Below are positions 35,571 through 43,922 of a stretch of 64,000 nucleotides of DNA, piece by piece (within the stretch, counting starts at the first letter, position 1; every line of letters starts with the position of its first letter). The notes beneath the pieces are model-generated. The model had not been told where the DNA came from. It worked only from the letters and a program-made list of their open reading frames with translations, and ran no database searches. The stretch comes from Oscillospiraceae bacterium (GTDB taxonomy: Bacteria; Bacillota; Clostridia; Oscillospirales; Oscillospiraceae), in contig JAFTFT010000016.1 of NCBI GenBank assembly GCA_017458335.1, positions 1 to 64,000 of the forward strand, in the 5' to 3' direction. The position numbers and the translations under genes are program-made.

Positions 35571-36775
35571 TCGTCGACTCAGAGAACAGAACAGGCATGG
35601 ACATCGCTGTCTACGGCGGAAGCTTCAATCCTCCCCATCTGGGGCACAGGGAAGCGGTGATCACGGCGCTGGAAGCGCTGGAGCCGGATCTTCTGCTGAT
35701 CATACCGGATCATGAACCGCCTCATAAGGAATTGGAAGAGGGAAGCCCGACTCCCGCACAGCGCCTGGAGCTCTGCCGTCTGACCTTCGGCGACCTGGAC
35801 CGTGTGGAGATCTCTTCGCTGGAACTGGAACGAAACGGGAAGAGTTATACCTATGACACAGTGCAGGAGCTGCAGGAGCGCTATCCCGACGCAAGGCTGA
35901 CGCTGATCGTCGGGACGGATATGATCCTTACCTTCGAAGAGTGGTATCACTTTGAGTATCTTTTGGCCCACTGCCGGCTTGCCGCCATGGCGCGGGACTT
36001 TGAAGATGAGGAAAAGCTCCGGGAAGCGGCCGGGCACCTCCGGAGCTGCTATGGCGCGGAGATCATCCTGCTCGACCATGCACCGCTGCCGATGAGCTCG
36101 ACGGAGTTGCGCGGAATGCTGCGCAGCCGGCTTGGGGCCGAGGACATCCATCCGGACGCCTATGCCGCCATCATCCGCTGTCGTTTCTACGATGCGGCAC
36201 CGGAACTGAGCTGGCTGAGAGAACAGGCCTACACCATGCTGGACGAGCGGCGGATTGCCCATGTCGCCGGCTGCGAGAGCGAAGCCATTGAACTGGCGCG
36301 CCGCTGGGGCGAGGATCCTGAGACTGCCGCCGAGGCGGGAATCCTGCACGATATCACGAAGCGACTTTCTCATGAAGAACAGTTGAACTTGTGTGAAAAA
36401 TATGCTATTATTTGCGACAGCGCCGAGCGCGTCACCCCGAAGCTGCTGCACGCAAAGACCGGCGCGGCCGTTGCAAGGGAACGATTCGGTGTCCGCGACG
36501 CGGTATATGAGGCAATCCGCTGGCACACCACCGGAAAGCCGGATATGACGCTGCTGGAGAAGATCATCTATCTTGCGGATTATATCGAACCCACCAGAGA
36601 CTTCCCGGGGGTTGACACGCTGCGGGAACTGGCCTATGAAGATCTCGACCGGGCCCTGCTGCTTGGGCTTCAGATGACCATCGAAGAAGTTCGCTCCCAT
36701 GGAGAAGAACCATATATCGACACCCTGACCGCCTGCGCCTGGTATGAAGAGCGCATCTCAGAAAGGAGAGACTGA
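35567..36775 (+). CDS. nadD: Fused nicotinate-nucleotide adenylyltransferase (NadD) / HD-domain YqeK
   Basis: 402 residues. The N-terminal nucleotidyltransferase (about 11-205) has VYGGSFNPPHLGH and the C-terminal PMSSTELRGMLR (ISSTxIR-like). A full HD phosphohydrolase of the YqeK type follows (about 215-395), with RIAHVAGC, the HD pair in AGILHDITKR and HAKTGAAVARE. NadD makes deamido-NAD; YqeK cleaves symmetric diadenosine polyphosphates. These are usually adjacent separate genes, here joined. The ATGA overlap with yhbY favours the first ATG, but homology begins at the ATG at 35597. Confidence 0.92.
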   Translation: MIVDSENRTGMDIAVYGGSFNPPHLGHREAVITALEALEPDLLLIIPDHEPPHKELEEGSPTPAQRLELCRLTFGDLDRVEISSLELERNGKSYTYDTVQELQERYPDARLTLIVGTDMILTFEEWYHFEYLLAHCRLAAMARDFEDEEKLREAAGHLRSCYGAEIILLDHAPLPMSSTELRGMLRSRLGAEDIHPDAYAAIIRCRFYDAAPELSWLREQAYTMLDERRIAHVAGCESEAIELARRWGEDPETAAEAGILHDITKRLSHEEQLNLCEKYAIICDSAERVTPKLLHAKTGAAVARERFGVRDAVYEAIRWHTTGKPDMTLLEKIIYLADYIEPTRDFPGVDTLRELAYEDLDRALLLGLQMTIEEVRSHGEEPYIDTLTACAWYEERISERRD

Positions 36776-36776
36776 T

Positions 36777-37136
36777 ATGTTGACACCGGAAGAAATCACA
36801 GCTGTCGCCTATCGCGCACTGGAAGACAAGAAAGCAAAAGACGTAAAAATCCTCAAGACGGCGGAGCATACGGTGCTTGCGGATTACTTCGTGATCTGCA
36901 ACGGCAGTTCCTCCACCCACATCAAGGCCCTTGTTGACGAAGTGGACAAGCAACTCTCCGAAGCAGGGGAGCCTCCGATCCGGAGAGAAGGCCTGCGCTC
37001 GGACATCTGGGTCCTGATGGATTTCGGCAGTGTAATCGTCCATATTTTTACCGATGAAGCCAGGAAGTTCTATGATCTGGAGCGGCTGTGGAGTGATGCA
37101 GAGGCGGTGGCGCCCTCATCCCTTCCGAGCCCCTGA
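36777..37136 (+). CDS. rsfS: Ribosome silencing factor RsfS
   Basis: 119 residues from ATG 36777, with AAAGGAGAG upstream, immediately after the yqeK stop. The core LKTAEHTVLADYFVICNGSSSTHIKALVDEV and the DIWVLMDFGSVIVHIFTDEARKFYDLE segment are typical. RsfS binds uL14 and blocks subunit joining in starvation. Last gene of the smc-ftsY-yhbY-nadD unit. Confidence 0.96.
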   Translation: MLTPEEITAVAYRALEDKKAKDVKILKTAEHTVLADYFVICNGSSSTHIKALVDEVDKQLSEAGEPPIRREGLRSDIWVLMDFGSVIVHIFTDEARKFYDLERLWSDAEAVAPSSLPSP

Positions 37137-37201
37137 TAAGGGGCTTCCAATCCGGCGTTTCCGGCAGATTCACGCATAGAGATGTATACAGAAAATCTGA
37201 T

Positions 37202-37306
37202 TACGATTTTGCTGCTTTTACCATAAACCGCCCGCCCTTCGGGCGGGAGGTTTATATCCTTTCATTGTCGAGGTGTATGTATAAAAATGAAGTACGATTT
37301 TGCTGC
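37202..37306. repeat. 14-bp direct repeats bracketing a hairpin before leuS
   Basis: TACGATTTTGCTGC occurs at 37202-37215 and again at 37293-37306 inside the leuS coding start. Between them lies a strong hairpin (arms 37223-37237 and 37241-37255, TTC loop, one mismatch). The arrangement resembles a small inserted cassette with a duplicated target. The hairpin lacks a T run, so a terminator role is uncertain. Confidence 0.55.
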
Positions 37307-39794
37307 CGTTGAGAAGAAATGGCAGGATAAATGGGAAGAAACCAAACCCTATGCCGCGATCACGGGCGATGCCAGACCCAAGTTCTACGGGCTGATTGAG
37401 TTCCCGTATCCCAGCGCCGCCGGCCTCCATGTCGGTCACCCGCGCCCCTTTACCGCGATGGATATCATCACACGCAAAAAGCGCATGGACGGCTACAACG
37501 TCATTTTCCCCATCGGCTACGATGCCTTCGGCCTGCCGACCGAGAACTTCGCCATCAAGAACCACATTCATCCCTCCATCGTCACAAGAGACAACATCGC
37601 AAACTTCACCCGCCAGCTCAAAATGCTGGGCTACGGCTTCGACTGGGACCGTGTCGTCAACACCTCCGATCCCAAGTACTATAAGTGGACCCAGTGGATC
37701 TTCCTGCAGATGTTCAAGCACGGCCTGGCCTACAAGACCACCATGCCCATTAACTGGTGCACCAGCTGCAAGGTCGGCCTGGCAAATGAAGAGGTTGTCG
37801 ACGGCGTATGTGAGCGCTGCGGCGGCGAGGTCGTCCGCAAGGAGAAGAGCCAGTGGATGCTCCGCATCACCGCCTATGCCGACCGCCTGATCGACGATCT
37901 GGACGACCTGGACTATATCGAGCGTGTCAAGATCCAGCAGAAGAACTGGATCGGCCGCTCCACCGGCTGCGAGGTCACCTTCAAAACCAATACACCGGAT
38001 GACGTGACCGTCTACACTACCCGTGCCGACACGCTCTTCGGCGTGACCTATATGGTTATCTCGCCGGAGCATCCGCTTCTTCCGAAGTGGAAGGATCAGA
38101 TCGAGAACTGGGATGAGGTTACGGCCTATCAGGCTGCTGCCGCGAAGAAGTCCGACTTCGAGCGCGGCGAGTTGAACAAGGAAAAGACCGGTGTCCTGCT
38201 GAAGGGCATCGAGGTGACCAACCCGGCCACCGGCAAGGTTGTTCCGATGTTTGTCTCCGATTACGTCCTCATGGGTTACGGTACCGGTATTGTCATGGGC
38301 GTGCCGGGACACGATCAGCGCGACTGGGAGTTTGCGACCAAGTTCGGTCTGCCGATCGTCGAGGTCGTCAGCGGCGGCGATATCACCAAAGAAGCTTTTG
38401 TCGCAAAGGACGACACTGCCGTTATGGTCAATTCTGGCTTCCTCAACGGCATGACCGTCAGAGAGGCCATCCCTGCCATGAAGAAGTATGTTGTGGAGCA
38501 GGGCTACGGCAAGGAAAAGGTCAACTACAAGCTGCGCGACTGGGTCTTCTCCCGTCAGCGCTACTGGGGCGAGCCGATCCCCCTGGTCAACTGCGAAAAG
38601 TGCGGCTGGGTTCCCCTGGATGAGAGCGAGCTGCCCCTGGTTCTGCCCAATGTCGAGAGCTATGAGCCCACCGATGATGGTGAGAGCCCTCTGGCCAAGA
38701 TGACCGACTGGGTCAACACCACCTGCCCGAAGTGCGGCGGTCCCGCCAAGCGCGAAACCGACACCATGCCCAACTGGGCCGGCTCCTGCTGGTATTATCT
38801 GCGCTATATGGATCCGAACAACGACGAAGCCCCCTTCTCGAAGGAAGCCGAGGAATACTGGGGCCCGGTCGACTGGTACAACGGCGGCATGGAGCATACC
38901 ACGCTCCACCTGCTGTACAGCCGCTTCTGGCACAAGTTCCTCTATGACATCGGCGTGGTTCACACCAAGGAGCCCTATGCCAAGCGCACCTCTCACGGAA
39001 TGATCCTCGGCCGCAACCCGCACTATGTCGGCTATGCCGAGACCGAAGAAGAGAAGCAGGCCCTGATTGACCATTACGGCAGCGAGGCGCTGCGCACGTC
39101 GGTCAAGATGTCCAAGTCCCTCGGCAATGTCGTGAATCCCGATGACGTCATCAAGGAATACGGCACCGACACGATGCGTGTGTACATCATGTTCATCGGC
39201 GACTTCGAGAAGACTGCCACCTGGTCGGACGAGGCCGTGAAAGGCTCCAAGCGCTTCCTGGACCGCTGCTGGAACCTGCTGGAGCTGGTGAAGGACGACC
39301 AGAACGTGACGCCGAAGAACGAAGCACTCATCCACAAGACCATCAAAAAAGTCGGCGACGATATCCTTGACCTTAAGATGAACACCGCCATCGCCGCCCT
39401 CATGACCCTGGTCAATGCCTTCTATACCAACGGCTGCACCAAGGGCGACCTCAAGCCGCTGATCCTGATGCTGAGTCCCTTTGCGCCGCACCTCGCCGAA
39501 GAGATGTGGGAGCAGACCGGCTTCGCCGCGGCGGAAGGCAGGATGGCCATGCAGATGTCCTGGCCGGTATATGACGAAAAGAAGACCGTCGACGCCGAGC
39601 ATGAGATGGCCGTCCAGGTCAACGGCAAGCTCCGCAGTACCATCGTGGTGTCCAATGACGCCGATGAGGAGACCGTCATCGCCGCCGCTCTGGCCGACGA
39701 AAAGATTCAGCGCCAGATGACCGGTATGAAACTGGTCAAGACCATCGTGGTAAAGAACCGCATCATCAATCTGATTCTAAAAAAGGAAAACTGA
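37287..39794 (+). CDS. leuS: Leucyl-tRNA synthetase
   Basis: 835 residues. The HIGH-like [15 protein letters not shown], zinc-ribbon cysteines ([23 protein letters not shown]), CP1 editing domain with [14 protein letters not shown], and the KMSKS loop [15 protein letters not shown] are present. It charges tRNA-Leu and edits mischarged tRNA. The leader (37137-37286) has no T-box sequence; it has only the hairpin bracketed by direct repeats. Codon use is strongly biased to C-ending codons, consistent with high expression. Confidence 0.98.
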   Translation: MKYDFAAVEKKWQDKWEETKPYAAITGDARPKFYGLIEFPYPSAAGLHVGHPRPFTAMDIITRKKRMDGYNVIFPIGYDAFGLPTENFAIKNHIHPSIVTRDNIANFTRQLKMLGYGFDWDRVVNTSDPKYYKWTQWIFLQMFKHGLAYKTTMPINWCTSCKVGLANEEVVDGVCERCGGEVVRKEKSQWMLRITAYADRLIDDLDDLDYIERVKIQQKNWIGRSTGCEVTFKTNTPDDVTVYTTRADTLFGVTYMVISPEHPLLPKWKDQIENWDEVTAYQAAAAKKSDFERGELNKEKTGVLLKGIEVTNPATGKVVPMFVSDYVLMGYGTGIVMGVPGHDQRDWEFATKFGLPIVEVVSGGDITKEAFVAKDDTAVMVNSGFLNGMTVREAIPAMKKYVVEQGYGKEKVNYKLRDWVFSRQRYWGEPIPLVNCEKCGWVPLDESELPLVLPNVESYEPTDDGESPLAKMTDWVNTTCPKCGGPAKRETDTMPNWAGSCWYYLRYMDPNNDEAPFSKEAEEYWGPVDWYNGGMEHTTLHLLYSRFWHKFLYDIGVVHTKEPYAKRTSHGMILGRNPHYVGYAETEEEKQALIDHYGSEALRTSVKMSKSLGNVVNPDDVIKEYGTDTMRVYIMFIGDFEKTATWSDEAVKGSKRFLDRCWNLLELVKDDQNVTPKNEALIHKTIKKVGDDILDLKMNTAIAALMTLVNAFYTNGCTKGDLKPLILMLSPFAPHLAEEMWEQTGFAAAEGRMAMQMSWPVYDEKKTVDAEHEMAVQVNGKLRSTIVVSNDADEETVIAAALADEKIQRQMTGMKLVKTIVVKNRIINLILKKEN

Positions 39795-39797
39795 TTG

Positions 39798-39826
39798 TTG
39801 ACAAAAACCGTCCGAGCCGTTATAAT
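39798..39826 (+). promoter_or_regulatory. Consensus promoter of rpsU
   Basis: TTGACA (39798-39803), exactly 17 bp, TATAAT (39821-39826): a full consensus match just after the leuS stop. Confidence 0.9.
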
Positions 39827-39860
39827 ACCCCTGTTGAAGCCAAGTGTTTGGCCCTTGAAA

Positions 39861-39875
39861 CGTCAGGTTCTGACG
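39861..39875 (+). promoter_or_regulatory. Leader hairpin before rpsU
   Basis: CGTCAG, GTT loop, CTGACG, ending about ten bases before the GGAGGGAGG ribosome site. It could tune translation or leader stability. Confidence 0.4.
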
Positions 39876-39895
39876 CGTTGGAGGGAGGGAAATCA

Positions 39896-40081
39896 GTGTC
39901 TGAAATTTACGTGAAGGAGAACGAGTCTCTGGACAATGCGTTGAAGAGATTCAAACGCAGTTGCGCGAAGTCCGGCGTCCTGGCCGACCTGCGCAAGAAG
40001 GAATATTACCAGAGCCCGAGCGTAAAGCGCCGCAAGAAATCCGAAGCTGCGCGCAAGAATAAAAATAAGCGCTACTACTAA
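39896..40081 (+). CDS. rpsU: 30S ribosomal protein S21
   Basis: 61 residues from GTG 39896, chosen because GGAGGGAGG lies just upstream and the family begins [20 protein letters not shown]; a longer upstream reading lacks homology. The Lys/Arg-rich tail ([20 protein letters not shown]) is normal. S21 sits near the anti-Shine-Dalgarno end of 16S rRNA. It is a single-gene unit with a consensus promoter and strong terminator. Confidence 0.96.
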   Translation: MSEIYVKENESLDNALKRFKRSCAKSGVLADLRKKEYYQSPSVKRRKKSEAARKNKNKRYY

Positions 40082-40092
40082 TCCTTTCTAAA

Positions 40093-40146
40093 GAAACCCC
40101 GAAGGTTCCGGCTTTCACCGGATTTTCGGGGTTTCTCCATGCGCCT
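40093..40146 (+). terminator. Terminator of rpsU
   Basis: GAAACCCCGAA (40093-40103) and TTCGGGGTTTC (40135-40145) perfect arms with an inner CCGG...CCGG stem. T residues are within the right arm. Confidence 0.85.
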
Positions 40147-40192
40147 TTTTGAGAGAAACCTCATAAAGAATGGGTCATAAACAAAAAACCGC

Positions 40193-40212
40193 CTTTCGGC
40201 GGCAGACAACAG
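40193..40212 (-). terminator. Second minus-strand terminator downstream of the predicted ncRNA
   Basis: On the minus strand CCGCC-GAAA-GGCGG followed by six T. It would stop read-through from the ncRNA towards rpsU. Confidence 0.7.
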
Positions 40213-40300
40213 GCGGCGGATCGCGGGAAGCCGGACAGAACCGGCTCAGCAGAAGAAAGAAACAAAAGTAACAAAGGCAAAAACAGGGAATAGAAAGCAT

Positions 40301-40578
40301 ACAAAAAGAAGTAAGCCCCGACTGCAACATCCATTCGTACAATCAGGGCTTACTTCTCTGAATTTTTCGTATCTAACATCCTGAGACCTCGCTTTCTTTC
40401 GGCAGTCTCCGTTGCGTCATTCCTGCAATCACTTCTCAAACATCTTTCTCTGCGGCTCGCGCATGTCCCGTAAGTGAGACCTTCTTGTGTTGGAACGTCG
40501 CCATCCTGATCCTCAACGGAGCTCACCCAACCCCACTTCGTCGGGTGCTTTCAGAAGTTCTGACTTCTTTGTTTTGTT
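40301..40578 (-). ncRNA. Predicted structured noncoding RNA of about 280 nt, family not assigned
   Basis: No credible protein lies here. On the minus strand a possible promoter (TTGCGC, 17 bp, TATCAT; 40613-40585) precedes a foldable sequence. It contains a small AGAAGT/ACTTCT hairpin and a rod of nested helices closed by CTCCGTTG/CAACGGAG. Inside the rod are CGTTCC/GGAATG and TCACTT/AAGTGA. The RNA ends in a long terminator: GAAGTAAGCCC and GGGCTTACTTC extended by a GATTGTA/TGCAGTC helix that pairs only on this strand because of G-U pairs, then TTTTT. I saw no RNase P, tmRNA, SRP or T-box signature. 6S or raiA-type RNA are candidates I could not test. Confidence 0.6.
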
Positions 40579-40876
40579 GGCATTATGATACACGAAAACA
40601 GCCTTTGGCGCAAGAGGCAGTTTTTGACAAAAATCACAATCCGGTTTTGTACAGAACGTCAAAATTTGTTGGTGATTCATAAAAATGCTTGACCGTATCT
40701 GGATGGTTATAGTATGATACAAAACTGCGGGCGAATTGTCACCCGTTTTTAACTTGCCATTCAAACTCTTTTTTGGTAAAATGATTTACATAATCTATAT
40801 GGTCAGATTGTAGTATTTCATATTTTACTATATAAGAGGCGTTCTGCGTTTACGTAAGAACGTTGGGGGCAAGCAA
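40579..40876. other. AT-rich intergenic region before the lysozyme-domain gene
   Basis: No gene is supported. It holds the plus-strand promoter at 40689-40718, a short hairpin with a T run (40728-40750), and an imperfect hairpin with TTCT/AGAA arms near 40840-40863 ahead of the GGGGGC ribosome site of the next gene. Confidence 0.5.
40689..40718 (+). promoter_or_regulatory. Promoter upstream of the lysozyme-domain gene
   Basis: TTGACC (40689-40694), 18-bp spacer, TATGAT (40713-40718). About 30 nt of transcript later there is CGGG...CCCG followed by five T (40728-40750), a possible early terminator. Confidence 0.5.
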
Positions 40877-41707
40877 TTGAACAGAACATTCCAACTTTTA
40901 TCAAAGGCAGTTGTAATGGGGATCGCCGTGCTGTTGATCCTGGTGCTGTTCTGCGGGTATGCAGACGAAGCGGCCGCAATCCCCGAGGGGGATCCTGCGG
41001 AAGCAGAAGCTTCTGAGGAAGCATTCACGGAAGCGGAATCCGCTTTGCCTGCCGAAAACGAGGAGCCGGCCGGGGTTCCGGAATCGGAAAGTACCGCAGA
41101 TGAAACGGGGGAGAGTCCTCAGCTTGTTTCAGAAACGGCCCCTCTGCCGCAGGAGGACGGGGCCCCGCCGGCACCGGAAGCGATATCGACACCGGCGCCT
41201 GCTCCCATGCCGATGTTTGACATCATCGACGGCCAGACCATCTACCTCAGCATTACGGAAGAAGAATTTGTCGAGATTGCGGAGATTCTGCGTGCCGGTC
41301 TGGGCGTGAATGACGCGGCTATTGCCGGCATCATGGGTAATCTGCAGGGAGAGTCCGGTTTCAATCCTCACAAGATCGGCGACGATGGGGGCGCGTACGG
41401 CATCTGCCAGTGGCGGGGACCGCGACTGGATCAGATGGTGGAATACTGCGAAGATCACGGACTCAATCCCGTCAGCAGGGACGGGCAACTGAGCTTCCTG
41501 ATCTACGACCTGATGAACAACTACATCTATGCTTATGACCAGATCCGTCTTTGCGAGGATTCCGAAAGAGGAGCTCTGCAGGCAACGTATAATTTCTGTG
41601 CCTATTATGAAGTTCCGTCGAATCCGGAAGAAGAAAGCCTGGAACGGGAGGAATGGACAAAACTGCTGATCTTTCCGAAACTGAACGAGCTGAGCGAGGC
41701 GGGCTGA
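40877..41707 (+). CDS. Membrane-anchored protein with phage tail lysozyme-like domain
   Basis: 276 residues from a TTG start with GGGGGC upstream. An N-terminal hydrophobic anchor (about 8-28) precedes a Glu/Ala/Pro-rich linker (about 30-115). The C-terminal domain (about 125-270) has AAIAGIMGNLQGESGFNPHKIG and GAYGICQWRGPRLDQM, matching the phage-tail lysozyme (muramidase-like) family; the Glu of QGESGF is the likely catalytic residue. It probably cuts or binds peptidoglycan from outside. No phage genes surround it, so it is a cellular wall enzyme and not prophage debris. The following zinc-ribbon membrane gene is 37 bp downstream. Confidence 0.8.
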   Translation: MNRTFQLLSKAVVMGIAVLLILVLFCGYADEAAAIPEGDPAEAEASEEAFTEAESALPAENEEPAGVPESESTADETGESPQLVSETAPLPQEDGAPPAPEAISTPAPAPMPMFDIIDGQTIYLSITEEEFVEIAEILRAGLGVNDAAIAGIMGNLQGESGFNPHKIGDDGGAYGICQWRGPRLDQMVEYCEDHGLNPVSRDGQLSFLIYDLMNNYIYAYDQIRLCEDSERGALQATYNFCAYYEVPSNPEEESLEREEWTKLLIFPKLNELSEAG

Positions 41708-41744
41708 TCGGCAATGGGAGATAACATATAGGAGGTTTGACAGA

Positions 41745-42707
41745 ATGGCCATGAGAAGCTGTCCGGAATGTCTGAACCAGATCGACGAAAACGAAAGTGT
41801 CTGTCCTCATTGCGGCCACGTTCTGGTCGGAGATGAGCCGGAGCAGAAGAGCGTCGAAGTCTATCTGGAAGAGCGTAAATGGACCTTCGGAAACACCCTG
41901 ATCGCATTGCTGCTGGTTCTTCTGATCGGCGGCCTGGGCTACCTGCTCTATATTTATGGCTTTAAACTGCCTTATCAGGACGCCACGAACTATTATCAGC
42001 AGGAGAAAGCCGCTTATGAGCAGCAGATCCAGGAGTATCAGGACCTTGCGGAACAGATTGCGGCAGCCAATGCGGGCCTGGATGCAAAGATCGCCTATGT
42101 GCGTTCCATCATCAACTCCGGAGAGGAGCCGATGGATCCTCGCGCGGCTGCGAATGCGGCTCAAATGGTTCAGCAGGCGGAAGCGCTGCGTGTGACGCCG
42201 CCCGTGATCACCGCGGAAGAGGTCCCGGTTCCCGCCCGGGATTCGGTCTTTCATGCCAAGGATGTCCGTGAGACCGCGCGGATTGTCGACCAGCAGCGTT
42301 TCAGCCTTTATCAGCAGTATTCCGATATGAAGGTTCCGGACTACAGCCAGGTGACGGCGGCGCTTGACCAGGCGGCTGACGATCTCAAGGCGAGTATTCA
42401 GCTGAAGAAAGACAGCGCCGCTGCAGCCGATGCCGCTTCACGACAGATCAGGGAACTTCTGGACAATTACCAGTCCTTCATGGATGAGTATATTACCTTC
42501 ATGGTGATTTATGACCGTGGAGACCCGGATCAGATCAGCCGGGCCGATGATCTTCAGACAACCTTCGTGACCTATCTGAAGCAGATCCGGGCGATCGACA
42601 CGAAAAAGCTGACGGAGGCCGATCAGAAGTACTTCCAGATGGTGACCGACAGCATCTCCCAGCAGATGGAGGAGAACAACATCGTGGAACCGGAGTATCT
42701 TCCCTGA
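41745..42707 (+). CDS. Zinc-ribbon membrane protein with coiled-coil domain
   Basis: 320 residues. An N-terminal four-cysteine ribbon (RSCPECLNQIDENESVCPHCGH, residues 3-24) is followed by a linker, one membrane span (about 48-70) and a long, mostly helical Gln/Ala-rich part (about 80-320) likely outside the cell. The ribbon would be cytoplasmic. No function is known to me. TAGGAGG precedes the start. Its position after the lysozyme-domain gene suggests an envelope role. Confidence 0.7.
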   Translation: MAMRSCPECLNQIDENESVCPHCGHVLVGDEPEQKSVEVYLEERKWTFGNTLIALLLVLLIGGLGYLLYIYGFKLPYQDATNYYQQEKAAYEQQIQEYQDLAEQIAAANAGLDAKIAYVRSIINSGEEPMDPRAAANAAQMVQQAEALRVTPPVITAEEVPVPARDSVFHAKDVRETARIVDQQRFSLYQQYSDMKVPDYSQVTAALDQAADDLKASIQLKKDSAAAADAASRQIRELLDNYQSFMDEYITFMVIYDRGDPDQISRADDLQTTFVTYLKQIRAIDTKKLTEADQKYFQMVTDSISQQMEENNIVEPEYLP

Positions 42708-42743
42708 TCCGCAAAGCGAATAACACCAGCATGAATCGTTCGG

Positions 42744-42768
42744 GCGCCGGTATGCTTTATGCCGGCGC
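42744..42768 (+). terminator. GC-rich hairpin after the zinc-ribbon gene
   Basis: GCGCCGGTAT and ATGCCGGCGC arms (one G-U pair) around GCTTT. No T run follows, so it is a weak terminator candidate. Confidence 0.4.
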
Positions 42769-42847
42769 TCAAATACAATTGTGATCCTTCTGTGATGCGG
42801 TGCATGTTACGATAAACGCCAGACAAAATACAGAGAGGAGCTGCAGA

Positions 42848-43078
42848 ATGAAAGATAATAAATCTTTATTGAATTGGATGATTGCGCTCAGTGTTTTTGT
42901 GATATGGGGGAATATCGCCAGTCTTTTCCTCTCGGGAGAACAGTATGACGCGGTCATCAAGCTGATTGATTTCGTCTCGCTGCTGTTCGCGATTGTGGTA
43001 CTGTTCTCGGCTGTCCGGGGGAAAGGGAAGAAGAGCGGAAAAGAAGAGCGCGGAGAGTCAGAAGGACCGAAAGATTGA
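42848..43078 (+). CDS. Small two-span membrane protein
   Basis: 76 residues from ATG 42848, with GAGAGGAG upstream. Two hydrophobic segments (about 7-30 and 38-58) are followed by a Lys/Glu-rich tail. No family recognised. It sits in its own space between the zinc-ribbon gene and the cyclophilin, 72 bp before the latter. The good ribosome site and clean topology support it as real. Confidence 0.6.
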   Translation: MKDNKSLLNWMIALSVFVIWGNIASLFLSGEQYDAVIKLIDFVSLLFAIVVLFSAVRGKGKKSGKEERGESEGPKD

Positions 43079-43150
43079 AAGCAGACCCGCAGACCGGGCG
43101 AATGATTACCGTGTTTCGGCATCAGGCATTCAAAAACGGAGGATGAAGAA

Positions 43151-43813
43151 ATGAAAAAAACAATAATGATCGTACTGACAGGACTGATGATCCTGAGCTT
43201 GTGCGCCTGCGGGAGCAGGGCGGCCGGCAGCGCAGGGGACACCCAGGCGAAGAGCGAGGCCGAGGATCAGGCGGCGCAGACGACCGAACAGAGCGCGGAA
43301 GCGGACGGAACCTTCCAGAAGGTGCGCCACGCGGAGATTACCGTGAAGGACTACGGCACGATCAAGCTGGAGCTGGATGAGGGCACCGCCCCCATCACGG
43401 TGGCGAATTTTGTAAAGCTGGCCAAGGACGGCTTCTATGACGGTCTGACCTTCCACCGGATCATGGACGGATTCATGATCCAGGGCGGGGATCCGCGGGG
43501 CAACGGCACCGGCGGATCGGATGAAAAGATCAAGGGTGAGTTCAAACAGAACGGTGTGGACAATCCCATCAGTCACGTGAAGGGCGTCATTTCCATGGCA
43601 CGCTCCAATCAGCCGGACAGTGCGAGTTCCCAGTTCTTCATCACGGTGGCGGACGCGACTTTCCTGGACGGCGCGTACGCGGCGTTCGGGCGCGTGACCG
43701 AGGGGATGGAAGTTGCCGAGAAGATCGCAAAGGATGCCAGACCCGTGGATAACAACGGCTCCGTGATGCCGGATGAACAGCCGGTGATCGAGAGCATCGT
43801 GATCACCGACTGA
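43151..43813 (+). CDS. Peptidyl-prolyl cis-trans isomerase (cyclophilin), lipoprotein
   Basis: 220 residues. The N-terminal signal ends in a lipobox-like LCAC (about 16-19). A Gln/Glu-rich linker precedes the cyclophilin domain (about 58-218), with [27 protein letters not shown], the catalytic Arg in FHRI, and [18 protein letters not shown]. It should assist protein folding outside the membrane. GGAGG lies nine bases upstream. A perfect palindromic terminator follows. Confidence 0.92.
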   Translation: MKKTIMIVLTGLMILSLCACGSRAAGSAGDTQAKSEAEDQAAQTTEQSAEADGTFQKVRHAEITVKDYGTIKLELDEGTAPITVANFVKLAKDGFYDGLTFHRIMDGFMIQGGDPRGNGTGGSDEKIKGEFKQNGVDNPISHVKGVISMARSNQPDSASSQFFITVADATFLDGAYAAFGRVTEGMEVAEKIAKDARPVDNNGSVMPDEQPVIESIVITD

Positions 43814-43848
43814 CCCAGCTTCCGAAAGCAGAACGCACAAACGAAAAC

Positions 43849-43878
43849 GGCTCCCTGCCGCAGCTGCGGCAGGGAGCC
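43849..43878. terminator. Bidirectional terminator between convergent genes
   Basis: A perfect 15+15 palindrome: arm GGCTCCCTGCCGCAG and its exact inverse. It is followed by ATTTTA on the plus side and GTTTTCGTTTG on the minus side, so it serves both the cyclophilin and the reductase genes. Confidence 0.88.
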
Positions 43879-43922
43879 TGATCATTTTAGGAGTTATACT
43901 ACGGAGAATTCCGCTTCCGGAA

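Noticed and set aside
37137-37286. T-box leader expected before leuS
   Set aside because: No AGGGTGG-type T-box sequence or specifier stem could be found; only a symmetric hairpin without a T run.
40485-40764. Short ORFs on both strands in the rpsU-lysozyme intergenic region
   Set aside because: No ribosome sites or family features; the region is better explained by an RNA gene on the minus strand.
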